The position numbers and the translations under genes were made by a program. This document shows positions 1 through 6,371 of a DNA stretch of 6,675 nt, in pieces (positions within the stretch are counted from its first letter, which is position 1; each line of letters begins with the position of its first letter). A model generated the notes under the pieces. It saw only the letters and a list, made by a program, of their open reading frames with translations. It searched no databases and had not been told where the DNA came from. This stretch comes from Dysgonamonadaceae bacterium (GTDB taxonomy: Bacteria > Bacteroidota > Bacteroidia > Bacteroidales > Azobacteroidaceae): NCBI GenBank assembly GCA_031255425.1, contig JAIRSN010000115.1, positions 1 to 6,675 on the forward strand, in the 5' to 3' direction.

Positions 1-204
1 TTCGATTTCAGTTATATGTGGCTGGGCGGCGAACCGGAAGGCGGGACTACCGGGCAGGTCAACCCGTCCGGCGGGGCGCTGTCCGAAGCGTATTACACGC
101 TTTCGGGCATCCGGCTGGCGACGGCGCCGGAGAACGGTGTGTATATCAAAAGGACGGTTTACCGGAACCAATCTGTCCGGACGGAAAAAATAATCAATCA
201 ATAA
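1..204 (+). CDS. C-terminal end of a secreted protein with T9SS-like sorting tag (5' truncated)
   Basis: The reading frame is open from base 1 and stops with TAA at 202-204, so only the last 67 residues of a longer protein are visible. An internal ATG at 16 is probably not the start, because the frame is open upstream of it. The visible part has a Gly/Pro-rich linker, then a stretch around YYTLSGIRL, NGVYIKR and TVYRN. This resembles a type A sorting domain of the type IX secretion system, which directs outer-membrane export in Bacteroidota. The tag closely resembles the end of the next gene (SGI, GV-IK, TVY-N). The stop lies 5 nt before the ATG of the pectate lyase, so the two are probably co-transcribed. 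The catalytic part is outside the window. Given the neighbour it could be another polysaccharide lyase or a glycoside hydrolase, but that is inference only. Confidence 0.8.
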   Translation, partial: FDFSYMWLGGEPEGGTTGQVNPSGGALSEAYYTLSGIRLATAPENGVYIKRTVYRNQSVRTEKIINQ

Positions 205-209
205 TCATT

Positions 210-1388
210 ATGAAACAGTTTACTTATTACGCATCCTTTTTAGGATTGTTTGTGTTGCTTTCATCGCCGGTGAAAGCGCTCGACCATGTTATTGGAACGC
301 CCGACGGCTTTGTTACGTCCAACTACCAGCTGACCGGCGGAAGCGGCGGAGCGATCGCCGATGTTTACACGGCTTCCGAACTGGCGGATGCCCTGGATAC
401 GGAAGGCAAAATAATTGTACGGGTACACGGGGAGATCCGCATCTCAAGCGAATTGTCGTGCCGTTCCCACAAAACCATTGTCGGCGTGGGCGACAACGCC
501 GTGATCCGGGGACAGGGGATTGCCTTGAACAAAAGGGAGAATGTGATTTTTCAAAACATTCATTTTATGCAATCGGGCGACGACCTGATCAAACTGAACA
601 ATACGCAGCATGTCTGGATCGATCACTGTTCGTTCAGCGACGGGGGCGCCGACCCCAGCAGTTCCGATTTCGACGGCACGCTGGATATATGCAAGGGTTC
701 CGACCTGATTACGGTTTCGTATTGTCATTTTTTCAATCATTCCAAAAACATCCTGATGAGTTCGAGCGACGGTTCGGGCAACAGCGACCGGGACAAGTTG
801 CGGACGACCTTCCATCACAACTATTTCGACGGAACCTATCAGCGGAATCCCAGCGTGCGCTTCGGTATTGTCCACCTTTACAACAACTACTTTGCCGGCA
901 ATACGATTTACAGCATTGCCTCGCGCGAAGGCGCCAAGGTATTGGTGGAGGACAACTATTTTAAGGACTGTGCGCATCCGGGGTATGGGAAAAGCGGGTA
1001 TGCCGATTCCGGTCCGGGCTTTTTGTGGACAAGGGGCACCAATATCTTCGACAATTCCAACGAGGCGGAATTTAATTCGGAACTGAACGCGCCTCCTGCC
1101 AATCCGTCCGTTTCGTACACTCCCGAAGATTATTATCCTTATACTTCGGTGGATGCCGGCGGGATTCCTGCCATCGTCGTGCAGCAAGCCGGCGCGGGGA
1201 AACTCGGCGAAGAAGGGCAAACAGGCGTGCAAACCGTTTGCTCCGGGAAGGGAAAAGTCGTGTCCGAAACCATTTATTCCGTTTCGGGCATCCCGGTGAA
1301 AACCGGTTTTCCGCAAGGGGTTTTGATCAAAAAAACCGTCTATGAAAACGGCGATTGCCAAACGGCGAAATTCCGGCATGTATACTAA
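210..1388 (+). CDS. Secreted pectate lyase, polysaccharide lyase family 1 type, with T9SS-like C-terminal tag
   Basis: This 392-residue protein probably cleaves polygalacturonate by calcium-dependent beta-elimination outside the cell. Residues 1-23 form a signal peptide (hydrophobic run FLGLFVLLSS, cut near VKA). The PL1 parallel beta-helix follows. WIDHCSF (136-142) and FDGTLDI (154-160) hold the acidic calcium ligands expected from the PelC family: D138, D155 and D159. HSKNIL holds K179, and the hallmark RNPSVRFG (212-219) contains R212, aligned by eye with the catalytic arginine, and R217. VHLYNNYF (221-228) is the next conserved strand. The helix ends near AIVVQQAGAG (321-330). Residues about 352-392 (YSVSGIPV, GVLIKKTVY) form a sorting tag like that of the upstream gene. 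The ATG at 210 was chosen because it starts the signal peptide; the frame is open further upstream (ATG at 18) but overlaps the previous gene. A 12-nt gap to the next gene suggests an operon. The lyase call is secure; exact pectin substrate preference is not. Confidence 0.93.
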   Translation: MKQFTYYASFLGLFVLLSSPVKALDHVIGTPDGFVTSNYQLTGGSGGAIADVYTASELADALDTEGKIIVRVHGEIRISSELSCRSHKTIVGVGDNAVIRGQGIALNKRENVIFQNIHFMQSGDDLIKLNNTQHVWIDHCSFSDGGADPSSSDFDGTLDICKGSDLITVSYCHFFNHSKNILMSSSDGSGNSDRDKLRTTFHHNYFDGTYQRNPSVRFGIVHLYNNYFAGNTIYSIASREGAKVLVEDNYFKDCAHPGYGKSGYADSGPGFLWTRGTNIFDNSNEAEFNSELNAPPANPSVSYTPEDYYPYTSVDAGGIPAIVVQQAGAGKLGEEGQTGVQTVCSGKGKVVSETIYSVSGIPVKTGFPQGVLIKKTVYENGDCQTAKFRHVY

Positions 1389-1400
1389 ACAAGATGTGAT

Positions 1401-2561
1401 ATGAAAACATTTTTTTTACTGTTAATGGGTTTGCTGTTTTTTTCACCGGTTTCTTTTGCCTTCAAATACAACGGGAACACGATTGAGGAAAACAAAGAGT
1501 ATGAGCGAACGAAAATCGGTGATACGCCTTCTTCCCTGAAAGAAATTTCGGGAATGGCGTGCAGCCGTACCACGGAGGGCTATTTCTGGGTGCATGTGGA
1601 CGAAGGGAAAAGCGAAATCTATGCCTTGAATCCCAACGGCAGCATCCGGCAGACGGTCAAGTTGAGCGGTATCTCAAAAAACGACGACTGGGAAGACATC
1701 TGCCTGGCAACGCTCGACGGTGTCAATTACATCTTAGTCGGTTGCATCGGCGACAACAATGTGAAGGACGGAAAGAGCAAGGGGAAGCAGAAGTATTACA
1801 TCTATCGCTTTGTGGAACCGGAAATTACCGGCGGAACGGTGACTGTTTCGTCTTCCGCCATCGAAACGATTACGTTTACCTACGACGGCTTGCACAACCA
1901 AAGCGATTGCGGCGACAAGGTCAGCCACAACGCCGAAGCATTGATGTTCGATCCGGTGAAAAAGAAAATCTATGTGGTGACCAAACACAAGAAGGAAATC
2001 AATGCCGTCTACGCGACGGACTGGAAAACCGGATCGTATACGGCTGTCCTGAACTGGGTTTGCGACCTGGGGAAAACCAGCGACAAGTTTCTCTACCTGA
2101 CCGCCGGGGACATTTCTGCCGACGGGAAAAAAGCCTTGATCAAAAACGCTACCGACGTCCTGTACTGGGAACGGCAGGGGGAAGAAGACTTTTCGCAAAC
2201 GTTTGCCCGGCAACCGCAGCACATAGCGGCTTATAAGGAAGAAAACCAGGGCGAAGCGATTGCGTGGAGTCACAACAGCCGCGACTTTTACTCGACCGGC
2301 GAGGGCAAATCCGTCCCGGTTTATGCGTACCTGAAGATTGATACGTTTACCGGAGTGAGTCTGCCGGAAACGGGTTTGTTGCGGTTTCAACGTTCCGGCC
2401 GGTTCCTGCTGATAGACGGTCCCGGACGGGAAAGTGTTTTTCTGTCTGATTTGTCGGGGCGGAAAATCCGGTCGGGTGTATCGAACCGGATTGATATATC
2501 GGGCCTGAAAGGGATATATATCATCCGGACCGGAAAAGGTGCAAGAAAAATAAGTCTGTAA
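1401..2561 (+). CDS. Secreted propeller-like protein of unknown function with T9SS type A-like sorting domain
   Basis: This 386-residue protein starts with a clear signal peptide (residues 1-20, FFLLLMGLLFFSPVSFA). The middle is a series of beta-rich repeats of the kind seen in beta-propellers, with motifs KEISGMACS (47-55), DDWEDIC (95-101), GCIGDNN (114-120), HNAEALMFD (176-184), GDISADGKKALIKNATDVLYW (236-256) and NQGEAIAW (282-289). The acidic and Asn residues in these loops could bind metal or phosphate, but no known catalytic set was recognised. Residues about 345-386 (VFLSDLSGRKI, LKGIYIIRTG, KISL) look like a standard type A sorting domain, so the protein is predicted to be exported and anchored at the cell surface. 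It lies 12 nt after the pectate lyase and is probably the last gene of that unit, so a role in pectin use is possible. It could instead be a general surface protein. The export call is strong; function is unknown. Confidence 0.85.
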   Translation: MKTFFLLLMGLLFFSPVSFAFKYNGNTIEENKEYERTKIGDTPSSLKEISGMACSRTTEGYFWVHVDEGKSEIYALNPNGSIRQTVKLSGISKNDDWEDICLATLDGVNYILVGCIGDNNVKDGKSKGKQKYYIYRFVEPEITGGTVTVSSSAIETITFTYDGLHNQSDCGDKVSHNAEALMFDPVKKKIYVVTKHKKEINAVYATDWKTGSYTAVLNWVCDLGKTSDKFLYLTAGDISADGKKALIKNATDVLYWERQGEEDFSQTFARQPQHIAAYKEENQGEAIAWSHNSRDFYSTGEGKSVPVYAYLKIDTFTGVSLPETGLLRFQRSGRFLLIDGPGRESVFLSDLSGRKIRSGVSNRIDISGLKGIYIIRTGKGARKISL

Positions 2562-2562
2562 A

Positions 2563-2612
2563 AGACACTGCGTGTCCGGCTGTGCCTGCGACTTCGCAGG
2601 AGTCGGGTGTCT
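2563..2612 (+). terminator. Long imperfect hairpin just after the pectate lyase operon, possible terminator
   Basis: Starting one base after the TAA of the upstream gene, three nested stems can be paired. The inner stem is CCTGCG (2585-2590) with CGCAGG (2595-2600) around an ACTT loop. The middle stem is CCGGCT (2576-2581) with AGTCGG (2601-2606), including one G:U pair and a 3-nt bulge GTG. The outer stem is AGACAC (2563-2568) with GTGTCT (2607-2612), leaving a 7-nt internal bulge. An alternative small hairpin, GACAC-TGC-GTGTC (2564-2576), competes with the outer stem. No T-run follows, so it is not a textbook intrinsic terminator; it may act as a 3'-end stabiliser or a processing site. Confidence 0.5.
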
Positions 2613-2680
2613 ACGGAGCATCGGCATCGCACGTATCATCATCCTATATATATTAGGTAGAAATGAGGTTTTGGGATGCC

Positions 2681-3080
2681 GATTTCCAATGCCATTGTAA
2701 AACGTCCCGGAGTACTCATTTGCGTTTTCCAATGCCATTGGAAATCATTCCGGCGTTAACATTCACGATTTCCAATGCCATTGTAAAACGTCCCGGAGTC
2801 TCATTCATGTTTTCCAATGCCATTGTAAAACGTCCCGGCGTTAACATTTGCGTTTTACAATGCCATTGTAAAACGTTTTGTCGTTAACATTTGCATTTCC
2901 CAACGACATTGGAAAGTAAAAAATTAACAGATTTATCTTCTTCAAATATCCTGGAAAGCAAGAATGTTAACAGACTTACACTTTCCAACGGCATTGAAAT
3001 GTGAAAAATTAACAAATTCACGATTTTCAACGATATTGAAAAAAAAGAATGTTAACAGATTTACGATTTCCACGCATCTT
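2681..3080. repeat. Tandem array of about ten 42-43 bp units, each centred on a short palindrome
   Basis: A core close to TTTCCAATG-C-CATTGGAAA recurs with centres at about 2692, 2735, 2778, 2820, 2863, 2906, 2949, 2991, 3033 and a degenerate one near 3075. Unit 2 (2726-2744) is a perfect palindrome with 9-bp arms, and unit 5 (2851-2875) a perfect one with 12-bp arms. Unit 7 is badly decayed. The 23-24 nt between cores is also conserved: GTTAAC or ATTAAC occurs in seven of nine spacers (2755, 2840, 2883, 2923, 2966, 3008, 3051). Spacers 1-4 carry a CCGG-containing block (ACGTCCCGG in 1, 3 and 4), while spacers 6-9 are A-rich with forms like TTAACAGATTTAC. The last unit enters the 3' end of the convergent gene. 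Because both cores and spacers repeat, this is not a CRISPR array. No coding gene is supported in 2562-3060. Confidence 0.9.
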
Positions 3081-4236
3081 TAAAAAACAAAAGATACTGC
3101 GCGTCCGCCACCGCCAGGCAAAGGATATACGGAATGTTAGCAGGGTTTAAGGCTTGCGGTATCCAGCGCCACCCCGCCAGGACAGCCAGTAAAAGCGCCA
3201 GGTTAATCGCGTGGAATCCCAAAAAGAAAGGCTTCTTTTTCAGGAAATACCCCGCGAAAGCAATCCAGTGGAAAGGGTGCAGCCAGAGCAAGTTCCAGTT
3301 GGGCGAAGTGCAGGGATGTTCGGAAAAGAGAGCGGTAAAACCCACCAGGCACCCCGCCGCCCCCGCCAGAAAAAACAAAGGCGCAAAAAATCCCCCGAAC
3401 AGGCGTTTCCTTCTCCATCCCGCCCACCCGGCAACGAGGCAGAGGAAGAAAAGGCAGTACCCGGTTATCAGCGGAAAATCCAATGCCGCCGGCGTCGAAT
3501 CGTCCCCGGGAGAAGACACCAGGACCCGTTCAACCGAAGCAACAACCGGGACGGAAGGAGCCGCAACCGACCGGTCGAGCGCCTCCTTCAGGCGAAGCGG
3601 AAGGAACAGCTCCTGCCGGAGAGAGACCGTCGAGTCGGCGCCGCTCCCGATCAGCAAGTCGATCCCAAACGTCATCCAGGGATAAGCCGCCGTGCAGGAA
3701 TGAATCAGTTGGCGAAACGTCGCCTTTTCCGCCTGCACGGGATAAACCAGCGAAGCGCCGGTACAATCTTCAATAAGGTCGCGCACGCGGGTAGTGCAGT
3801 TGTCAAACAGGAAGTTATACCGGTAAACCCGGTTTTCCGGCAGCAGGTTGAGCGACAGGATTTGCAGCAATTTTTCCTTCCCCTCCGGCGTCATATTCAG
3901 CACCTGTTCCGTCACCGTCGCATTCCCCTGGGAATACGCCCGCAGGAAATACGCATAATCGGACGTACTCAGGAAATAATCGGTTTCGCCCTTGATAAAA
4001 CGGTAGAGAAAATGCGGCGCCTGAAAGTCAAACGTCCCCCAGTTAAAAGCAATATCAATCTGTTGCGCCGGATCGTACAGGCGAAGCGCCGTGTGCCCGT
4101 AAACAGTGTAAATTTCATTGGGGCGAGGCATCACGGTCAACAGGCTCACTTGAAGGTTTTCCGTTTTCAAGGCATGCGCCGCTTGCGCCGGAAATACGCT
4201 CAGAACAATCAGGAGATACAACAGGCAACGTTTCAT
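3061..4236 (-). CDS. DUF4105 family membrane protein, Lnb-like putative lipoprotein N-acyltransferase
   Basis: This 391-residue protein has a signal peptide (about 1-22, LLYLLIVLSVFPAQAAHA). A periplasmic domain follows with the DUF4105 pattern: YGHTALRL (46-53), FNWGTFDF (64-71), FIKGETDYFL (80-89), LNMTPEGK (113-120) and PENRVYRYNFLFDNCTTR (133-150). H48 and C147 are the likely thiol-type catalytic pair, as judged from this papain/NlpC-like family. The C-terminal third is hydrophobic, with probable membrane segments near 255-273, 281-304, 317-332, 337-357 and 364-385. A DUF4105 protein of Bacteroides (Lnb) has been reported to N-acylate lipoproteins, so that inner-membrane role is the best guess here; other DUF4105 members may differ. 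The start is supported by a signal peptide and by a promoter core about 30 nt upstream. The last codons (AWKS-stop) lie inside the end of the palindromic array. It converges with the operon to its left and diverges from the nitroreductase gene. Confidence 0.87.
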   Translation of the reverse strand: MKRCLLYLLIVLSVFPAQAAHALKTENLQVSLLTVMPRPNEIYTVYGHTALRLYDPAQQIDIAFNWGTFDFQAPHFLYRFIKGETDYFLSTSDYAYFLRAYSQGNATVTEQVLNMTPEGKEKLLQILSLNLLPENRVYRYNFLFDNCTTRVRDLIEDCTGASLVYPVQAEKATFRQLIHSCTAAYPWMTFGIDLLIGSGADSTVSLRQELFLPLRLKEALDRSVAAPSVPVVASVERVLVSSPGDDSTPAALDFPLITGYCLFFLCLVAGWAGWRRKRLFGGFFAPLFFLAGAAGCLVGFTALFSEHPCTSPNWNLLWLHPFHWIAFAGYFLKKKPFFLGFHAINLALLLAVLAGWRWIPQALNPANIPYILCLAVADAQYLLFFKDAWKS

Positions 4237-4264
4237 AAAGCCTTAATAATTTTTGATTATCGTG

Positions 4265-4272
4265 CAAAAGTA
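4265..4272 (-). promoter_or_regulatory. Bacteroidota -7 promoter core for the DUF4105 gene
   Basis: On the minus strand this reads TACTTTTG followed by CA, matching the Bacteroidota consensus TAnnTTTG. Transcription would start near 4258, giving a short leader of about 20 nt before the ATG at 4236. No clear -33 TTG element is seen at the expected distance. Confidence 0.6.
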
Positions 4273-4285
4273 ATTTATTTTTCTA

Positions 4286-4293
4286 TAACTTTG
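4286..4293 (+). promoter_or_regulatory. Bacteroidota -7 promoter core for the nitroreductase gene
   Basis: TAACTTTG matches TAnnTTTG and would start a transcript near 4300, giving a leader of about 95 nt before the ATG at 4394. The leader holds no recognised riboswitch. The core sits only 13 bp from the opposing -7 box at 4265-4272. A -33 element is not evident, so this call is weaker than the one for the ATPase gene. Confidence 0.45.
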
Positions 4294-4393
4294 TGTTTTA
4301 TTTCTAAATATACCGGGCGGAAAAGGGGATGACAGAGCCGTTTCACCGCAGGTACGCAGAAACAACTTAAATTATTCTAAATTAATTACGAAA

Positions 4394-4999
4394 ATGAACA
4401 AATTTATTATTTCTATTTTGATGGCAAGTTTTTGTTTTTCCTGTTCCGCACAGGATATTTCTTTGCCGAGTCCCGAGAAGACAGGTGGTAAGCCTTTGAT
4501 GGAGGCTTTGAACGATCGTCAAACGACACGCGAATTTTCCGCACAGGAATTGGATACGCAAACTTTATCCAATCTGTTATGGGCGGCTTACGGTTTCAAC
4601 CGCGAAGACAAACGGACCGTTCCCTCCGCCAACAACCGGCAGGAATTTATTATCTATGCCGTGTTGAAATCGGGCGTTTATGTGTACGACGCCCAAAACA
4701 ATGTGCTGGTGCAAAAGGCAAAAGGCGACTTCCGTGCAAAAACCGGCAAACAGGATTTTGTTGCCGTAGCCCCCTTGAACCTGGTGTATGTGGTCGATTT
4801 GAAGAAAAATTCGGCAGAAGGCGCCGCGGTCGATTCCGGTTTTATCTCGCAGAACGTGTACCTGTATTGCGCATCGGCAGGACTGGGTACGGTGGTGAGA
4901 GGCTGGTTTGACAAAGACGACGTGCGCGCTGCGCTCCAACTGAGCGAAGACGAAGAACCGGTATTGACCCAGACAGTGGGTTATAAATCTCAGAATTAA
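4394..4999 (+). CDS. Exported small nitroreductase-like flavoprotein (SagB/nitroreductase superfamily)
   Basis: This 201-residue protein starts with a signal sequence (residues 1-19, FIISILMASFCFSCSAQ). C17 could be a lipidated cysteine, but CFSC is a poor lipobox. The remainder fits the compact nitroreductase fold, which binds FMN and uses NAD(P)H to reduce nitro groups, quinones or similar substrates. Visible family features are LNDRQTTREFS (39-49; the arginine-rich FMN phosphate site), LSNLLWAAYGFNR (58-70), TVPSANNRQEF (75-85; the SxxN-type motif), PLNLVYVVD (127-135), FISQNVYLYCASAGLGTVVRGWFD (150-173) and a final VGYK. The protein is short for the superfamily, which is normal for the single-domain periplasmic type. 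It stands alone, with its own promoter core upstream and a hairpin after the stop. The physiological substrate cannot be inferred. Confidence 0.85.
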   Translation: MNKFIISILMASFCFSCSAQDISLPSPEKTGGKPLMEALNDRQTTREFSAQELDTQTLSNLLWAAYGFNREDKRTVPSANNRQEFIIYAVLKSGVYVYDAQNNVLVQKAKGDFRAKTGKQDFVAVAPLNLVYVVDLKKNSAEGAAVDSGFISQNVYLYCASAGLGTVVRGWFDKDDVRAALQLSEDEEPVLTQTVGYKSQN

Positions 5000-5015
5000 G
5001 TCATAGAAAATCTGC

Positions 5016-5066
5016 AAAGGCCGCCCGGATTTCGGTTGTCAAAAACTCAAAACCGGCGCGGCCTTT
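5016..5066 (+). terminator. Terminator-like hairpin after the nitroreductase gene
   Basis: AAAGGCCGC (5016-5024) pairs perfectly with GCGGCCTTT (5058-5066). The stem continues inward with CCGG (5025-5028) and CCGG (5053-5056), with C5057 bulged, then three more A:T pairs after one mismatch (5030-5032 with 5049-5051, approximately). The 3' arm ends in TTT but no longer T-run follows. It begins 16 nt after the stop codon and separates the nitroreductase from the ATPase unit. Confidence 0.7.
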
Positions 5067-5113
5067 CCCGTGAAAGGAATAAATCCCGGAACGGCGGAAT
5101 AAAAATTAACTTG

Positions 5114-5121
5114 TACGTTTG
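5114..5121 (+). promoter_or_regulatory. Bacteroidota -7 promoter core for the ATPase unit
   Basis: TACGTTTG followed by CA is a full match to TAnnTTTG. It lies 14 nt before the ATG at 5136, so the transcript would be nearly leaderless, starting around 5128. A TTG or TTTG at -33 was not found. With the hairpin at 5016-5066 it marks the ATPase gene as the start of a separate transcription unit. Confidence 0.6.
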
Positions 5122-5135
5122 CAAAAATTAAAACA

Positions 5136-6371
5136 ATGACAAAAGTAACGATTCGGAATGTTGGACCCATTGCAAATGTTGAAATAAACCTCAACAAAAT
5201 AAACATAATAGCCGGACCCCAGAGTAGCGGAAAAAGTACGGTCGCCAAGATTATCAGTTATTGCCAATGGGTTGAAAAAAGGTCCATTTTAGACGGGAAA
5301 TACAATGAAAATGTGATCAAACAGTTGCTGGGCTTTCACCATTTGAATAACTATTTTGCCGAAAATTCCTTTTTCGAGTACGAAAGCGACTTTATTATCA
5401 TCAACTACCGGGGCAGCGAACTGAAAGAATCCATTCAATTCAAGAACGAGATTGATGTGACCCATTACGAACGGTCGAAAAACATTTACATTCCCTCGGA
5501 ACGGAATTTTGTGTCTTCGATTTCCAACCTGGGCAAGTACAATGAAACGAACGATAATATTATGAGTTTTTTATACGACTGGTACACGGCGAAGAAGAAG
5601 TTTACCAAGCAGAACTCATTGCCGATTCTGAACCTGGGCATCCAGTTCTACAACAACCAGGCGTCCGATTCCGATATGTTGATCCTGAACGATACCCAAA
5701 AGGAAATTTTCCTGCGGGCAAGTTCCAGCGGCATGCAGTCGATAACGCCTCTGGTCCTGATAGTCGAATATCTAACGGACAAGATTTTCAAGGAAGATCA
5801 TCCTTTTTCCATGAATGAAGTGGAATCGATAAAGGATATTTTGAACGATATTTTTGAAAGCAAATATGTGAATGCCCGCGACAAAAGCCAGCAAATATCC
5901 AAGGAAACAATAGAAGAGGAAACAAAAAATTTCTTTTCCGCCCTGGAAAAAAGGCGGCGGCAGTACCACCGGACCCATTTTATTATTGAGGAACCCGAAC
6001 AGAACCTGTTCCCCGAAACACAGCGGGACTTGATTTATTATTTATTCAACAAAATGACGTCCGAAAGGCAACATTCCCTGCTGATCACCACGCACAGCCC
6101 ATACATCCTCTATGCAATCAATAACTGCCTGATGGCGGGAGTCGTTTACGGCAAGATGAGCGAAACGGACAAGCGCCGGTTAGACCCGAACCTGATCCCC
6201 TTCGATCCGCAGGAAATATCCATATACCAGCTCAGTGAGGGGAAAATCCACTGCATTCAACAGGAAGACAACCTTATAGGCGACAACTATTTCGACTCCA
6301 AAATGAAAGACATCATGGACGATTTCTACGTTATGTTAAACTATTACGGGAATGATAATAGCGAACATTAA
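5136..6371 (+). CDS. OLD/ABC-like AAA family ATPase, possible defence-module ATPase
   Basis: This 411-residue protein has all the parts of an ABC-type/OLD-like ATPase head. An N-terminal strand set (VTIRNVGPIANVEINL, 4-19) leads to Walker A GPQSSGKST (27-35). IYIPSERNFVSSI (117-129) is a motif typical of small predicted ATPases of the AAA_15/AAA_21 group. SSSGMQSITPLV (196-207) fits the ABC signature position, HFIIEEPEQNLFPETQ (281-296) is Walker B with E285/E286 in place of the usual D-E, and LLITTHSPYIL (315-325) gives the switch histidine H320. The middle (about 210-280) is charged and probably helical. About 85 residues follow the switch, too few for a TOPRIM nuclease, so it is not a full OLD nuclease. 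The next gene overlaps its end by 20 nt in another frame, so the two are likely translated together. Codons look more A/T-rich than in the genes to the left, which may reflect transfer. An ATPase role is secure; defence is inferred. Confidence 0.88.
   Translation: MTKVTIRNVGPIANVEINLNKINIIAGPQSSGKSTVAKIISYCQWVEKRSILDGKYNENVIKQLLGFHHLNNYFAENSFFEYESDFIIINYRGSELKESIQFKNEIDVTHYERSKNIYIPSERNFVSSISNLGKYNETNDNIMSFLYDWYTAKKKFTKQNSLPILNLGIQFYNNQASDSDMLILNDTQKEIFLRASSSGMQSITPLVLIVEYLTDKIFKEDHPFSMNEVESIKDILNDIFESKYVNARDKSQQISKETIEEETKNFFSALEKRRRQYHRTHFIIEEPEQNLFPETQRDLIYYLFNKMTSERQHSLLITTHSPYILYAINNCLMAGVVYGKMSETDKRRLDPNLIPFDPQEISIYQLSEGKIHCIQQEDNLIGDNYFDSKMKDIMDDFYVMLNYYGNDNSEH

Noticed and set aside
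18..209. An upstream start for the pectate lyase at 18
   Set aside because: It would add 64 Arg/Gly-rich residues ahead of a clear signal peptide and overlap the previous gene; ATG 210 fits better.
444..1379. A 311-residue minus-strand open frame opposite the pectate lyase
   Set aside because: It is a shadow of the lyase gene; the plus strand has all PL1 motifs.
1734..2738. A 334-residue minus-strand open frame opposite the propeller-like gene
   Set aside because: No recognisable domain, and it would run through the hairpin and into the array; the plus strand has a signal peptide and a sorting tag.
2663..2887. A 74-residue plus-strand open frame with repeated residues (NAIVKRPGV)
   Set aside because: It is a translation of the palindromic array; the frame breaks with the 42-nt unit and the protein has no coherent structure.
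2681..3080. CRISPR array
   Set aside because: The supposed spacers are themselves repeats with a shared GTTAAC, the repeats are not identical, and no cas gene is nearby.
3211..4332. A 373-residue plus-strand open frame opposite the DUF4105 gene
   Set aside because: Its composition is dominated by Arg, Gln and Pro with no domain, while the opposite strand encodes a signal peptide, DUF4105 motifs and membrane segments.
4340..4363. GTTTC/GAAAC inverted repeat in the nitroreductase leader as a regulatory hairpin
   Set aside because: Only five pairs with a 14-nt loop; expected by chance and without further support.
5136..6371. Full OLD nuclease or SMC/RecN-type protein
   Set aside because: There is no TOPRIM domain after the switch histidine and no long coiled coil; the length fits a stand-alone small ATPase.
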